A program made the translations under genes and the position numbers. The notes beneath the pieces were generated by a model. The model was not told the origin of the DNA, did not search any database, and saw only the letters and a program-made list of their open reading frames with translations. A DNA stretch of 8,711 bases from NCBI GenBank assembly GCA_964521285.1, contig CAZFQS010000056.1:1-8711 (forward strand). Direction: 5' to 3'. Positions 1 through 7,651 of the stretch are shown here, piece after piece. Numbering within the stretch: the stretch's first letter is position 1; each line of letters starts with the position of its first letter. This DNA comes from G020354785 sp964521285. Lineage in GTDB: Bacteria > Bacteroidota > Bacteroidia > Bacteroidales > UBA10428.

Positions 1-1782
1 CCTGCATACTGGGAAACTATCTGGGCATTCTTTGTATATGGCATTGTACTTTTATTATTACTTTATTATTTCAGGAGCCAGGTTCTGGCAAGGGCAAAAT
101 ACAAGCATAGAATCCAGTTAGAAAGAATTGAAAGGGAAAAGGCCGAAGAGTATAATGATATGAAACTGAAGTTCTTTACAAATATCTCCCATGAATTCAA
201 AACACCGCTGACTTTAATACTCGGACCAATAAACAAGCTGCTGTCTCTGGATAAACTTGACGGTAAAATAAAAGAGCAGTTATCACTGATGCATAGCGGA
301 AGCAAGAGATTACTCAGGCTTGTAAGCCAGCTAATGGAATTCAGAAAAGTTGAAACAGGAAACCTTGAATTAAAAATATCTAAAAATGATATCATTCCAA
401 TATTAAAGGATACTGCATTTTCATTTAAATCAAAATCTATTCAGAACAAGATTAAATATTCACTCAAAATCCCTGTTAAATCAGCTTTTGTATGGTTTGA
501 TCAAAATGTTGTGGAAACCATAGTATATAACTTACTATCAAATGCCTTCAAATTTACTCCGGAGTATGGAAAGATAAGGCTTTCATTAAAGTTTATGAAT
601 GATAAAGGGGATATAATAATTCCAAACCAAAAGGATGAGAGATATTTGCAGCTGAAAGTCTCTGATACCGGCATTGGTATTTCAAAAGAGAGGATGGACA
701 CCTTATTTAAACGTTTTTATCAAATAGGGAAGTCAGAGGAGCAAAAAAGAGGAACGGGAATCGGTTTGGCCTTGTGCAAAGATCTGGTTCAAATACATCA
801 TGGTGAGATATCAGTAGAAAGCGAACAGGGAGTGGGAACAGACTTTACGGTAAAAATACCGGTTCATGAATCATTTTTCAGTAAAAAAGAATTTATTGAT
901 GATGAGGAAACAACCAAAGGAAAACAAGTTATCCCGGGCTTTATTGAAGAAGAAACGGAAGTGATTCTTATTGATGAGGATATGTCTTCAGTAGAATTTA
1001 AGGAACCGGAGATCCCAAATGCACCTGTGATACTCATTATTGAAGATGACATCGAGCTGGTAAAATATATGGGGAATCTTCTGGAAGATAAATACAGAAT
1101 TTTAACTTCCAATAGCTGTGAGAAAGGTCTGGAAATATTAATAAAAGAGGAACCTGAATTAATAATTCTGGATATCATGATGCCCGGAATGAGTGGTTTG
1201 GAATTATGTCAGAAGATAAAAACCGATATCAGGATAAGCCATATACCCGTAATTCTTTTAACTGCTCTGACTTCCATTGAGGATAGAATCAAAGGATTAT
1301 CAACAGGAGCTGACTCATATATTTCAAAACCATTTCACCCTGAACATCTGATAGTAAGTATTGAAAAACTTATAGAACAGCGTAAACAGCTTAAGATACA
1401 TTTTCAGAAAGAATTATATCATAAACCTGATACAACAGGACTTCCATCCATAGATGAGAAATTTTTGAAAAAGGTTATGAATTATATTGAAAGTAACATT
1501 TCAGAGCCTGATTTAAAGGTTGAAACGCTTAGTAATGAAGCAGGTATTAGTACAACTCACCTCTACAGGAAAATTAAATCATTAACCGATTTATCCCCAA
1601 ATGAATTAATACGTAAAGTGAGATTAAAAAAGGCTGCAGAGTTTTTATCAGCTAAACAGGCTACAATTTCTGAAGTTATGTATGAAGTTGGCTTCTCAAA
1701 CCATTCTTATTTTGCAAAATGTTTTCATGAAGAATTCGGATTCTCACCAAAAGAATTTCTACTAAAACAAAACGCTAAATAA
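1..1782 (+). CDS. Hybrid two-component system sensor/regulator (HTCS), 5'-truncated
   Basis: The reading frame is open from base 1, so 593 residues of a longer protein are present; the periplasmic beta-propeller sensor and signal peptide lie outside the window. Residues 1-24 look like the end of the periplasmic region plus a membrane helix (WAFFVYGIVLLLLLYYF), followed by a charged coiled coil to about residue 53. The histidine kinase has its phospho-acceptor His64 in NISHEFKTPL, an N box near residues 177-184 (NLLSNAFK), a G1 box (SDTGIGIS, about 221-228) and a G2 box (GTGIGLAL). An acidic linker leads to a receiver domain (about 340-460) with Asp349/Asp350, phospho-acceptor Asp391 (ILDIMMPG) and Lys443. 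An AraC-type double helix-turn-helix occupies about 488-593. All catalytic motifs are intact. Known for the family: such fusions sense oligosaccharides in the periplasm and activate the neighbouring PUL. Inferred ligand here: a galactan oligosaccharide, from the GH53 gene downstream. An internal Met at base 160 is not the true start. Confidence 0.96.
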   Translation, partial: PAYWETIWAFFVYGIVLLLLLYYFRSQVLARAKYKHRIQLERIEREKAEEYNDMKLKFFTNISHEFKTPLTLILGPINKLLSLDKLDGKIKEQLSLMHSGSKRLLRLVSQLMEFRKVETGNLELKISKNDIIPILKDTAFSFKSKSIQNKIKYSLKIPVKSAFVWFDQNVVETIVYNLLSNAFKFTPEYGKIRLSLKFMNDKGDIIIPNQKDERYLQLKVSDTGIGISKERMDTLFKRFYQIGKSEEQKRGTGIGLALCKDLVQIHHGEISVESEQGVGTDFTVKIPVHESFFSKKEFIDDEETTKGKQVIPGFIEEETEVILIDEDMSSVEFKEPEIPNAPVILIIEDDIELVKYMGNLLEDKYRILTSNSCEKGLEILIKEEPELIILDIMMPGMSGLELCQKIKTDIRISHIPVILLTALTSIEDRIKGLSTGADSYISKPFHPEHLIVSIEKLIEQRKQLKIHFQKELYHKPDTTGLPSIDEKFLKKVMNYIESNISEPDLKVETLSNEAGISTTHLYRKIKSLTDLSPNELIRKVRLKKAAEFLSAKQATISEVMYEVGFSNHSYFAKCFHEEFGFSPKEFLLKQNAK

Positions 1783-1789
1783 TATCCCC

Positions 1790-1852
1790 CATGTAAGATT
1801 TATATTATTCCATGTAATATTTATTGCTATACAGGTAAGATTTATTATTTAA
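1790..1852 (+). repeat. Three tandem 21-bp direct repeats, candidate HTCS binding site
   Basis: Copies begin at 1790, 1811 and 1832, exactly 21 bp apart. Their first 14 positions follow the consensus CATGTAAGATTTAT. Copy 2 differs from copy 1 only at position 8 and copy 3 only at position 3, so 12 of 14 positions are identical in all three. The last 7 bases of each unit are AT-rich and diverged. A weaker relative (CATGTGATTATTAG, about 9 of 14) starts at 1901. AraC-family proteins commonly bind direct repeats spaced about two helical turns (21 bp, as at E. coli araI1/araI2). The upstream HTCS ends in an AraC-type domain, so these are plausible operator half-sites. The repeats start 7 bases after the HTCS stop codon. 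Binding itself is inferred. Confidence 0.6.
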
Positions 1853-1880
1853 TGTGATTGATTTCATTCCAATCCTGGTA

Positions 1881-1912
1881 AATAATTACGATAATTTCGT
1901 CATGTGATTATT
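1881..1912 (+). promoter_or_regulatory. Imperfect inverted repeat in the leader
   Basis: AATAATTAC at 1881-1889 pairs with GTGATTATT at 1904-1912: nine positions with one T-G wobble, around a 14-base centre. A shorter ACGA/TCGT pair (1888-1891 and 1897-1900) competes for the same bases. The arms are AT-rich and no T-tract follows, so it is not a good terminator. It could be a protein-binding dyad or chance in AT-rich DNA. Its right arm overlaps a degenerate copy of the 21-bp repeat unit. Confidence 0.3.
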
Positions 1913-2006
1913 AGTTATTAACCTAAAATAAAACCATATGAGAAAAAATCTACACCCATTTACTACTGATTTTTTATTTGACAGTTTCTACTAAATTACC
2001 CAGCGA

Positions 2007-2025
2007 TGTAACAATTACTGTTACA
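2007..2025 (+). promoter_or_regulatory. Perfect palindrome TGTAACA-N5-TGTTACA, candidate operator
   Basis: Two perfect 7-bp arms (2007-2013 and 2019-2025) flank the spacer ATTAC. The dyad is more GC-balanced and more regular than its surroundings and has the size of a dimeric repressor or activator site. It lies 48 bases before the small reading frame at 2073 and 224 bases before the susC-like start. A helix-turn-helix dimer other than the HTCS could bind it, for example a repressor linking the locus to another signal. I cannot name the regulator from the motif. As RNA it could also form a 7-bp hairpin. Confidence 0.45.
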
Positions 2026-2072
2026 GATAAAAATCATGTTATGCTCTGAAATTCTAAATCTACTATGAACTT

Positions 2073-2216
2073 ATGAAACTCATTAAGACTACAAATCATA
2101 ATCATTATGATAAGAAACTTAAGAAGTCTCCTTTTCTTTTAAAGGAAGTTGTTCTTTTATTGCTAATAATCCTGGTCATTATTTTTTCACTGGTAATTCT
2201 ATTAATAGACAGGTAA
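2073..2216 (+). CDS. Putative small single-pass membrane protein (47 aa)
   Basis: An ATG at 2073 opens a 47-codon frame ending at TAA 2214-2216, 32 bases before the susC-like ATG. The N-terminal half is polar and basic (KTTNHNHYDKKLKKSPF), with a His/Asn cluster at residues 8-11. The C-terminal half is one long hydrophobic helix (about residues 26-45, VVLLLLIILVIIFSLVILLI) ending in Asp-Arg. The positive charges before the helix predict an N-in, C-out inner-membrane topology. It has no lipobox and no obvious cleavage site. The A/T-rich start region without a Shine-Dalgarno motif matches the other genes here. I do not recognise a family. T-rich DNA can encode hydrophobic stretches by chance, so it may be untranslated leader. 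If real, it would be the first gene of the susC operon. Confidence 0.45.
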   Translation: MKLIKTTNHNHYDKKLKKSPFLLKEVVLLLLIILVIIFSLVILLIDR

Positions 2217-2248
2217 TGGCCATAAAAATCTAACTTAAAAAAAAACCT

Positions 2249-5235
2249 ATGAGAAAAATTTTATGTTTTTTTATATTCATTTTAATTTTTAGCGTTCCGT
2301 ATCTGTTATCCCAGCCACTTGAAATTTCCGGAAAAGTCCTTGATGAAGATAATATGGGAATGCCGGGAGTAAATGTTGTTATTAAAGGAACAACTACAGG
2401 AACAGCGACGGACGTGGATGGTAATTACAGAATTACCGTGCCGGATGCAGAAAGTATTCTGCAATTCTCTTATCTTGGTTACCTTACAGAAGAGATTACC
2501 GTAGGTAACCAAACAACAATAGACATTANNNNNNNNNNNNNNNNNNNNNNNNNNNNNNNNNNNNNNNNNNNNNNNNNNNNNNNNNNNNNNNNNNNNNNNN
2601 NNNNNNNNNNNNNNNNNNNNNNNNNNNNGTACCTCTTACTGATAACAGTAAAATTGAAAGGGAAATTTTTGATGATGACCTGGGATATTATGGAGGAATT
2701 GAACGCAGCCCGTTAAATAGCATTAATCCGTCAGACATTGAATCAATTGATATTCTGAAAGACGCCAGTGCAACAGCAATTTACGGTTCATCTGCAGCAA
2801 ATGGAGTAATATTGATTACAACCAAAAAAGGAACAGCAGGGAAAGCCCGTGTTGAATACCGGGGTAGTTATACTATTCAAACGCCGAAAGAATACTTTGA
2901 CTACCTTAATGCTACTGAATTTATGGAGCAGCACAACCGGCTGTCTTATGAAAAGCATTTATTCGATTATCGCATTGCTCCATACGGATCTACTCCCGCA
3001 GATGTATTCACTCCCCGTTTTTCCCAGGAGGAAATAGATACGGCTGGAGAAGGGACCGACTGGCTTGACCTGTTAATGAGGGATGGTAGCATACAGGAGC
3101 ATAATATCTCATTATCAGGTGGTTCGGAAAATACAGTTGTGTTTGCCTCTTTTAATTATCATAACAATAAAGCTATACTTGACAAATCTGATTTTGTGAG
3201 ATATAGCGGGCGTGTTAACCTGGATCAAAAAGTATCGGAAAGAATTAGTTTTAAATTGAATTTAAATCTTAGTCAGATTAACAGTAATAATGTATCTACT
3301 GGATCAAATTCAGGCGGACTGGAAAAATATAATATGCTTCAGGCAGCCTATGAGTTTACACCAACAGTTGGTATTTATGATGAAGAAGGAAATTATACCT
3401 ATTCATACGACAGGCAAATAATGAATCCTGCTGCCTTCTTAATTGTTAAAGATAAAATACGTAATAACAGGATTGACATAATCCCTAATCTGGAAATAAA
3501 GATACTTAATGATTTGAGGCTTAATCTGGTTGGTGGACTTGACAGGCAGACTTCAAACCGTAATTTTTATTTGCCTGTTAAAGCACAGAGGTATAATATG
3601 CCCGACGGCATGGCACAGTTAAGTACCAACCGCATTGACAACCTGTCTTCAGAGGCATATTTAACTTACAATAAAACATTTTCCAATAGTAATATAACTA
3701 TTGTTGCCGGTGCAGGGTATTATAAAACACAAAACGACCGATTTTATCTCGTAGGCAGGGATTTCTTCACCGATGCCTTTGAAGAAAATAATGTTCAGAT
3801 AGCCAGTAATAAAGAAACCAGTAGAATTGATTCATATAAAAGTGAACGTACAAAGATTTCACAATTCTTCAGAGTTAATTATTCTCTAATGGATAAATAC
3901 ATATTATCTATTGTCGGGAGAAGGGATGGCTCAAGCATTTTTGCTGAAAATAAAAAGTATGGTTTCTTCCCTGGTATTTCAGGTGCATGGAAGGTTAGCC
4001 ATGAAGATTTTATGGATAACATTCCATTTATATCAAATCTTAAGCTCAGGGCCGGATACGGATCGTCAGGTAACGAGAGTGTACTGGTTGGTAATTCTTT
4101 GCAACTATACAGCGCAGGCTTACAGTATTTAATCGGGCCTACTTATTATAATGGGGTAACACTTGCACAGGTTGAAAACAAAGATCTATCATGGGAAACT
4201 GATTATACTTTGAATTTAGGAGTGGATCTGGGATTATGGCAGAACCGTTTTAATGCTTCATTCGAATTTTATAACAAGACTGCAAAAGACCTGCTTGACT
4301 TTAACAGACTTCCCAGAAATAACCCGGTAGGCCGTGTTGCAGCTAACGTAGGATCTACCAGAGCTATAGGATATGAACTTACAGTCGTTACCAAAAATAT
4401 TGTCGGTTCTGAATTTACATGGAGTACAGATTTTAATATTTCTACCTATAAAGCATACTGGATCGAAAGGAATCCTGAAGTTGAACTGGCTGATTATATT
4501 GCCGAAGACGATGAAATCAGGGCAATTTACGGATGGGAAACAGCCGGGATAATAAAAAGTGAAGAAGACAGACCAGTTTATATGCCTAATGCTTTCCTTG
4601 GGAATGTTATTTATGTTGACCAGAATAATGATTCAATACTGAATATCGAGGATGTTGTTAAACTTGGAAATCTTGATCCGAAATGGAGTTTCGGTCTTGG
4701 AAATACATTTACCTTTAAAGGTTTTGATCTTAATATTTACTTATACGGATTTCTTAAACGAAAAGCATTATTTGGTTATGCTCCTGGCGGACCAAGTGCT
4801 ACTACAGGAAGTACGGCAAACAAAATTTCCATAGCCAATCCAGGTAATGTTAGGACAACTGTTAAAGATATATGGAGCACTGATAATCCCGATGGCATTT
4901 ATCCCGGTGTGGCAACTAATCCCTATTCAGGCAATAATCCTGCAACTAATAATCATTTGAATACTGCGTTTGATGTCTATTCAGGCGACTATTATGCTAT
5001 AAGTACTGACTTTTATTTAAGGGATGCCAGTTTTATACGGTTAAAGAATATTTCATTAGGTTATAGTGTACCAACAGGGAAGTTCATTAAACAAATTGCC
5101 TCTGCACGTTTATATGTTAACCTTGAAAATCTGGCCGTATTTACAGAATATGAAGGTTTTGATCCTGAATATGCAGACATAAATCCTTATCCGCAAGCTA
5201 TGTCAACTACTTTTGGTATTGATGTTACATTTTAA
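2249..5235 (+). CDS. SusC/RagA-like TonB-dependent outer-membrane transporter (interrupted by assembly gap)
   Basis: It forms the outer-membrane barrel that imports oligosaccharides, powered by TonB, with the SusD partner as lid. Before the gap (93 codons) there is a signal peptide (residues 1 to about 21, ending LLSQ) and a carboxypeptidase-regulatory-like beta domain (ISGKVLDEDNMGMPGVNVVIKGT to QFSYLGYLTEEI). No STN domain is present. After the gap the frame restarts at 2629 with VPLTDN, then plug-domain hallmarks (NPSDIESIDILKDASATAIY, ANGVILITTKKG), then the 22-strand-type barrel ending in TTFGIDVTF. The two parts are in different frames only because the N run has an arbitrary length: a true gap of 3n+2 bases restores one frame. 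About 90 residues, including the DGVP approach and most of the plug start, are missing by comparison with family members, giving roughly 1050 residues in total, which is normal. The ATG at 2249 follows an A-rich leader. SusD follows 20 bases later. Confidence 0.94.
2529..2628. other. Assembly gap, 100 N
   Basis: Exactly 100 undetermined bases, the conventional placeholder for a scaffold gap of unknown size. It lies inside the susC-like gene between the carboxypeptidase-regulatory-like domain and the plug. The flanking frames (codon phase at 2528 versus 2629) need a true length of 3n+2, while 100 is 3n+1. SusC family architecture suggests about 270 missing bases. Any open frame read straight across the gap on the pre-gap phase is an artefact. 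Confidence 0.99.
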
Positions 5236-5255
5236 AAAATTAAAAGTATAAAACT

Positions 5256-6776
5256 ATGAATAATAAGATTTTCAATATAAGATTAATAATTATCCTGGTA
5301 GGTATACTGCTATTAACTAATTGTGAGAAAGAACTGGAGCCGAAGTTTTACCAGGACCTTACGGTAGACAACTTTTTTAAAACCGAAGGTGACTTTAATG
5401 CAGCTTTAATTGCCCTTTATAATCCCTTTACTGCTCACTGGGGCGATACTGATCCGGGAGATAACATCTGGTATGCAGCTTTATATAATGCCAATAACCG
5501 TACATACTTACTTCGTTCCGAGCTCACAACAGATGAATTATATGGTGAAGATGATGCGAATCTCCTGAATTTTACGTGGGGACCTTCAACATACTCGTAT
5601 GACGTCTGGTCGTCAACATATGCTAAAATACGTTTTGTAGCCCGGGCAACAGATGTTATAGATAAAATATCAAAATCAGATGCAAATGAGATTGTGAAAA
5701 ACAGATATATAGCCCAGGCAAAGATTTTAAGGGCATGGTTGATGTATATATTATATGACTTCTTCGGGCCGCTGAATGTAAAGCTTGATCCTGAAACACT
5801 GAGTGATACTGAACCTATTCCGCGGCTTTCGGACGAGGAATACTGTAACGCTATTGAACAGGATTTAAATGATGCACTGGCAATGGATGAAACTGAGCTG
5901 CCTGATAAATATAATAATGATGCAAACAACTGGGGCAGGGTATCACGAGGTGTGGCAAGAATGCTCCTGTTAAGACTCTATATGCACACCAAACAATGGG
6001 CGGATGCTGAAGCTGCAGGTAAGAATATTATGAATATGGGATATTCACTCCAACCTAAATATGCAGATATTTTTATAACGAAAGCCAATAATGAGATTAT
6101 TTATGCTGTGCCTTGCAGTGATGCATCACCAAACTGGTATATGCACCATCTTTTTCCCGCAGGTATCAGGGTAGGATTTTGCATTGATGCAAACAATGAT
6201 ACTGTAAGAATTGAAAGGGGAGCAGGCTGGTACATGTATTCAATGCCCTGGGAGTTTTACGATAAGTTTTCTGAAGGTGATGACCGCAAATCTACCATTA
6301 TAGCTAAGTATCTAGATAGAAATGATGATACCATAACCCGTGGTGAAGATTTTATAGGTGCCATTCCTTTAAAATATACGAGCATAGTCGGACCAGGTCC
6401 CGAATATCCGATTGACTGGGTGGTTTTCAGGTATGCCGAGGTATTGCTTTCAGTTGCCGAAGCTATCAATGAACAGCGCGGTCCGGATGATGCCTATCAA
6501 TATGTAAACCAGGTGAGAGCAAGGGCAAAAGTACCCGAATGGAGCGGATTAACACAGGAGCAGTTCAGGGATTCTATCCTGGATGAACGCGGAAGGGAAC
6601 TATTCTCCGAAGGTGTTCGCAGGCAGGATCTTATCCGTCACGGCAAATTTATTCAATATGCCATAGATCGTGGTATTACAAATGCACAATCGCACCAGGT
6701 TCTGTTTCCAATACCTAGTGCCGTAATCATTGAAGGAGAAGGCATTATAGAACAGAATCCGGGATATGTTGAATAG
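5256..6776 (+). CDS. SusD/RagB-like surface glycan-binding lipoprotein
   Basis: This is the glycan-binding lid that caps the SusC barrel on the cell surface. The 506-residue length is typical. The N-terminus is a lipoprotein signal with lipobox LLTNC, giving lipidated Cys23. The following Glu-Lys-Glu matches the charged pattern that Bacteroidota use for export to the outer surface. An alpha-helical TPR-like N-terminal half runs to about residue 250 (for example YIAQAKILRAWLMYILYDFFGP, then WGRVSRGVARMLLLRLYMH). The C-terminal half carries the SusD hallmarks WVVFRYAEVLLSVAEAINE, YVNQVRARA, ILDERGRELFSEGVRRQDLIRHGKF and the closing PIPSAVI...NPGY. It starts 20 bases after the susC-like stop, so the two are surely cotranscribed. 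Aromatic residues suitable for sugar stacking are plentiful, but the substrate cannot be read from the sequence. Galactan is inferred from the GH53 neighbour. Confidence 0.97.
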   Translation: MNNKIFNIRLIIILVGILLLTNCEKELEPKFYQDLTVDNFFKTEGDFNAALIALYNPFTAHWGDTDPGDNIWYAALYNANNRTYLLRSELTTDELYGEDDANLLNFTWGPSTYSYDVWSSTYAKIRFVARATDVIDKISKSDANEIVKNRYIAQAKILRAWLMYILYDFFGPLNVKLDPETLSDTEPIPRLSDEEYCNAIEQDLNDALAMDETELPDKYNNDANNWGRVSRGVARMLLLRLYMHTKQWADAEAAGKNIMNMGYSLQPKYADIFITKANNEIIYAVPCSDASPNWYMHHLFPAGIRVGFCIDANNDTVRIERGAGWYMYSMPWEFYDKFSEGDDRKSTIIAKYLDRNDDTITRGEDFIGAIPLKYTSIVGPGPEYPIDWVVFRYAEVLLSVAEAINEQRGPDDAYQYVNQVRARAKVPEWSGLTQEQFRDSILDERGRELFSEGVRRQDLIRHGKFIQYAIDRGITNAQSHQVLFPIPSAVIIEGEGIIEQNPGYVE

Positions 6777-6826
6777 AATTAAAACCATATAAATTATTCA
6801 ATTATTAACTTTTAAAATTTAAAATC

Positions 6827-7510
6827 ATGAAAAAACTTTTTACACTTTTATTAATCTTAGTGTCATTGCAAGCTTTCTGTGGCAACATTACCCTGAAAGT
6901 TGATGTGACAGACCAGGATACCACTCAGGGAGTGTATATAACCGGACACTTAACACAGGCTGAAGTAGGCGGCGGTGACTGGAATATCAGGCAAATGACA
7001 CATGAAGTAGACATGATTTTTACCTGGGATACAACATGGGCTCCCGGAGATTCACTGGTCTATTATTTTCTTCTTACTCCCAGCTGGGATAATTATCTTG
7101 ACTTCAGGGAAGAAGTGCCTGCAGAGTGTGATTACTCGGCAGAACTGGCAGGCTGGGAAGGTGACAGAGCCTTTGTGGTTCCTCCACAGGATACGGTAAT
7201 CAGAAATGTATGGGGAAGTTGTGAGACATGGGGAGAAGGGACATCTATAGAAGAATTCGAATCAGGAAATGCAAAAATTAAACTTTATCCTAATCCGTCA
7301 GCAGGAGATGTGACACTTATTGTTCCCGAATCACAGAATCTGCTTTCCATTAACGTAATTGATATATCAGGTAAAGTACTGAATGTTGATAAGTCTTTTG
7401 TGAGCAAGACTGAAGTCAGATTATTAACAGGTGAACTTCCTGAAGGTGTCTACTTCATAAAGGTATATAATAATGAATTTTCAGTAATAAGAAAATTAAT
7501 TATTAAATGA
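6827..7510 (+). CDS. Secreted starch-binding-like (CBM20-type) domain protein with T9SS type A sorting domain
   Basis: A 227-residue exported protein. Residues 1-18 are a signal peptide (MKKLFTLLLILVSLQAFC). Residues 20 to about 133 resemble the starch-binding-like beta-sandwich (ITLKVDVTDQDTTQGVYITG at the start, then a Trp-rich part with WDTTWAPGDSLVYYFLL and ending NVWGSC). Cys101 and Cys132 could form a disulfide. A short acidic linker leads to a T9SS type A C-terminal domain at about 149-227, with KLYPNPSAG, the INVIDISGKV strand, LPEGVYFIKV and a final IRKLIIK. Known for the family: this tail directs proteins across the outer membrane and is normally removed on attachment or release. 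It lies 50 bases after susD and before a terminator, so it is probably the last gene of that operon. Inferred role: surface or released galactan-binding protein replacing SusE/SusF. Binding of glycan is not proven, as the fold also serves other roles. Cys18 has Phe before it, a poor lipobox. Confidence 0.85.
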   Translation: MKKLFTLLLILVSLQAFCGNITLKVDVTDQDTTQGVYITGHLTQAEVGGGDWNIRQMTHEVDMIFTWDTTWAPGDSLVYYFLLTPSWDNYLDFREEVPAECDYSAELAGWEGDRAFVVPPQDTVIRNVWGSCETWGEGTSIEEFESGNAKIKLYPNPSAGDVTLIVPESQNLLSINVIDISGKVLNVDKSFVSKTEVRLLTGELPEGVYFIKVYNNEFSVIRKLIIK

Positions 7511-7515
7511 CCCGC

Positions 7516-7548
7516 AATAGGAGATACCCCAGGGTATCTCCTATTTTT
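7516..7548 (+). terminator. Rho-independent terminator after the susCD operon
   Basis: AATAGGAGATACC at 7516-7528 pairs perfectly with GGTATCTCCTATT at 7533-7545, a 13-bp stem closed by the tetraloop CCAG. It is followed by T residues to 7548 and a further T-rich run. It begins 5 bases after the stop of the T9SS-tagged protein. This is the strongest hairpin in the window and marks the end of the susC-susD-secreted protein transcript, upstream of the GH53 gene. Partial read-through would make GH53 a lower-expressed distal gene. Confidence 0.88.
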
Positions 7549-7586
7549 CTTGCTTTCTGTTTAAAATAAGATTACTTATATTCAGG

Positions 7587-7613
7587 GATCATTCTGATCT
7601 AATCGGAAGATCA
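7587..7613 (+). promoter_or_regulatory. Overlapping GATC dyads upstream of the GH53 gene
   Basis: GATCA (7587-7591) is inverted as TGATC (7595-7599). TGATCT (7595-7600) is in turn inverted as AGATCA (7608-7613). The middle segment can pair with either side but not both, giving two mutually exclusive small dyads. They lie between the terminator and the GH53 start at 7652. A nearby TACATTTC (7620-7627) matches the Bacteroidota -7 element TAnnTTTG at 7 of 8 positions, but no clear -33 TTTG sits 19-21 bases upstream. The whole element could be an operator/promoter for GH53 or chance. Confidence 0.25.
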
Positions 7614-7651
7614 ATAATATACATTTCTTAATTAATAAGCCAAATATATAT

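Larger units (their letters stand above)
1783..2248 (+). promoter_or_regulatory. Leader/intergenic region between HTCS and susC-like gene
   Basis: This 466-base AT-rich stretch separates the regulator from the operon it probably controls and is long for a PUL intergenic region. It contains three 21-bp direct repeats (1790-1852), an imperfect inverted repeat (1881-1912), a perfect palindrome (2007-2025) and a 47-codon reading frame (2073-2216), each listed separately. I found no convincing hairpin plus T-tract terminator after the HTCS stop. I also found no clean match to the Bacteroidota promoter pattern (TTTG, about 19-21 bases, TAnnTTTG), so the transcription start cannot be placed. A weak -33 element would fit a promoter needing an activator, but that is inference. 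Confidence 0.6.

Noticed and set aside
66..395. 109-codon minus-strand open frame opposite the HTCS kinase
   Set aside because: It is antisense to the conserved H-box region, and its Ser/Leu-rich composition is typical of a reverse shadow frame.
1790..1852. Possible CRISPR array from the 21-bp repeats
   Set aside because: The units are contiguous, with no unique spacers of constant length, and no cas genes are seen. They are better explained as tandem regulatory half-sites.
1978..1983. TTGACA hexamer as a sigma-70 -35 box
   Set aside because: No TATAAT-like box follows at about 17 bp, and Bacteroidota primary sigma factor uses different promoter elements. A chance match is more likely.
2249..2716. 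A 155-codon frame running through the N gap with a non-SusC C-terminus
   Set aside because: The post-gap part is in the wrong phase. Frame 1 from 2629 gives clear SusC plug motifs, so the shorter frame is an artefact of the arbitrary gap length.
5435..5929. 164-codon minus-strand open frame
   Set aside because: It lies wholly inside the susD-like gene, is Ser-rich with no recognisable domain, and has no promoter or start context. It is a shadow of the coding strand.
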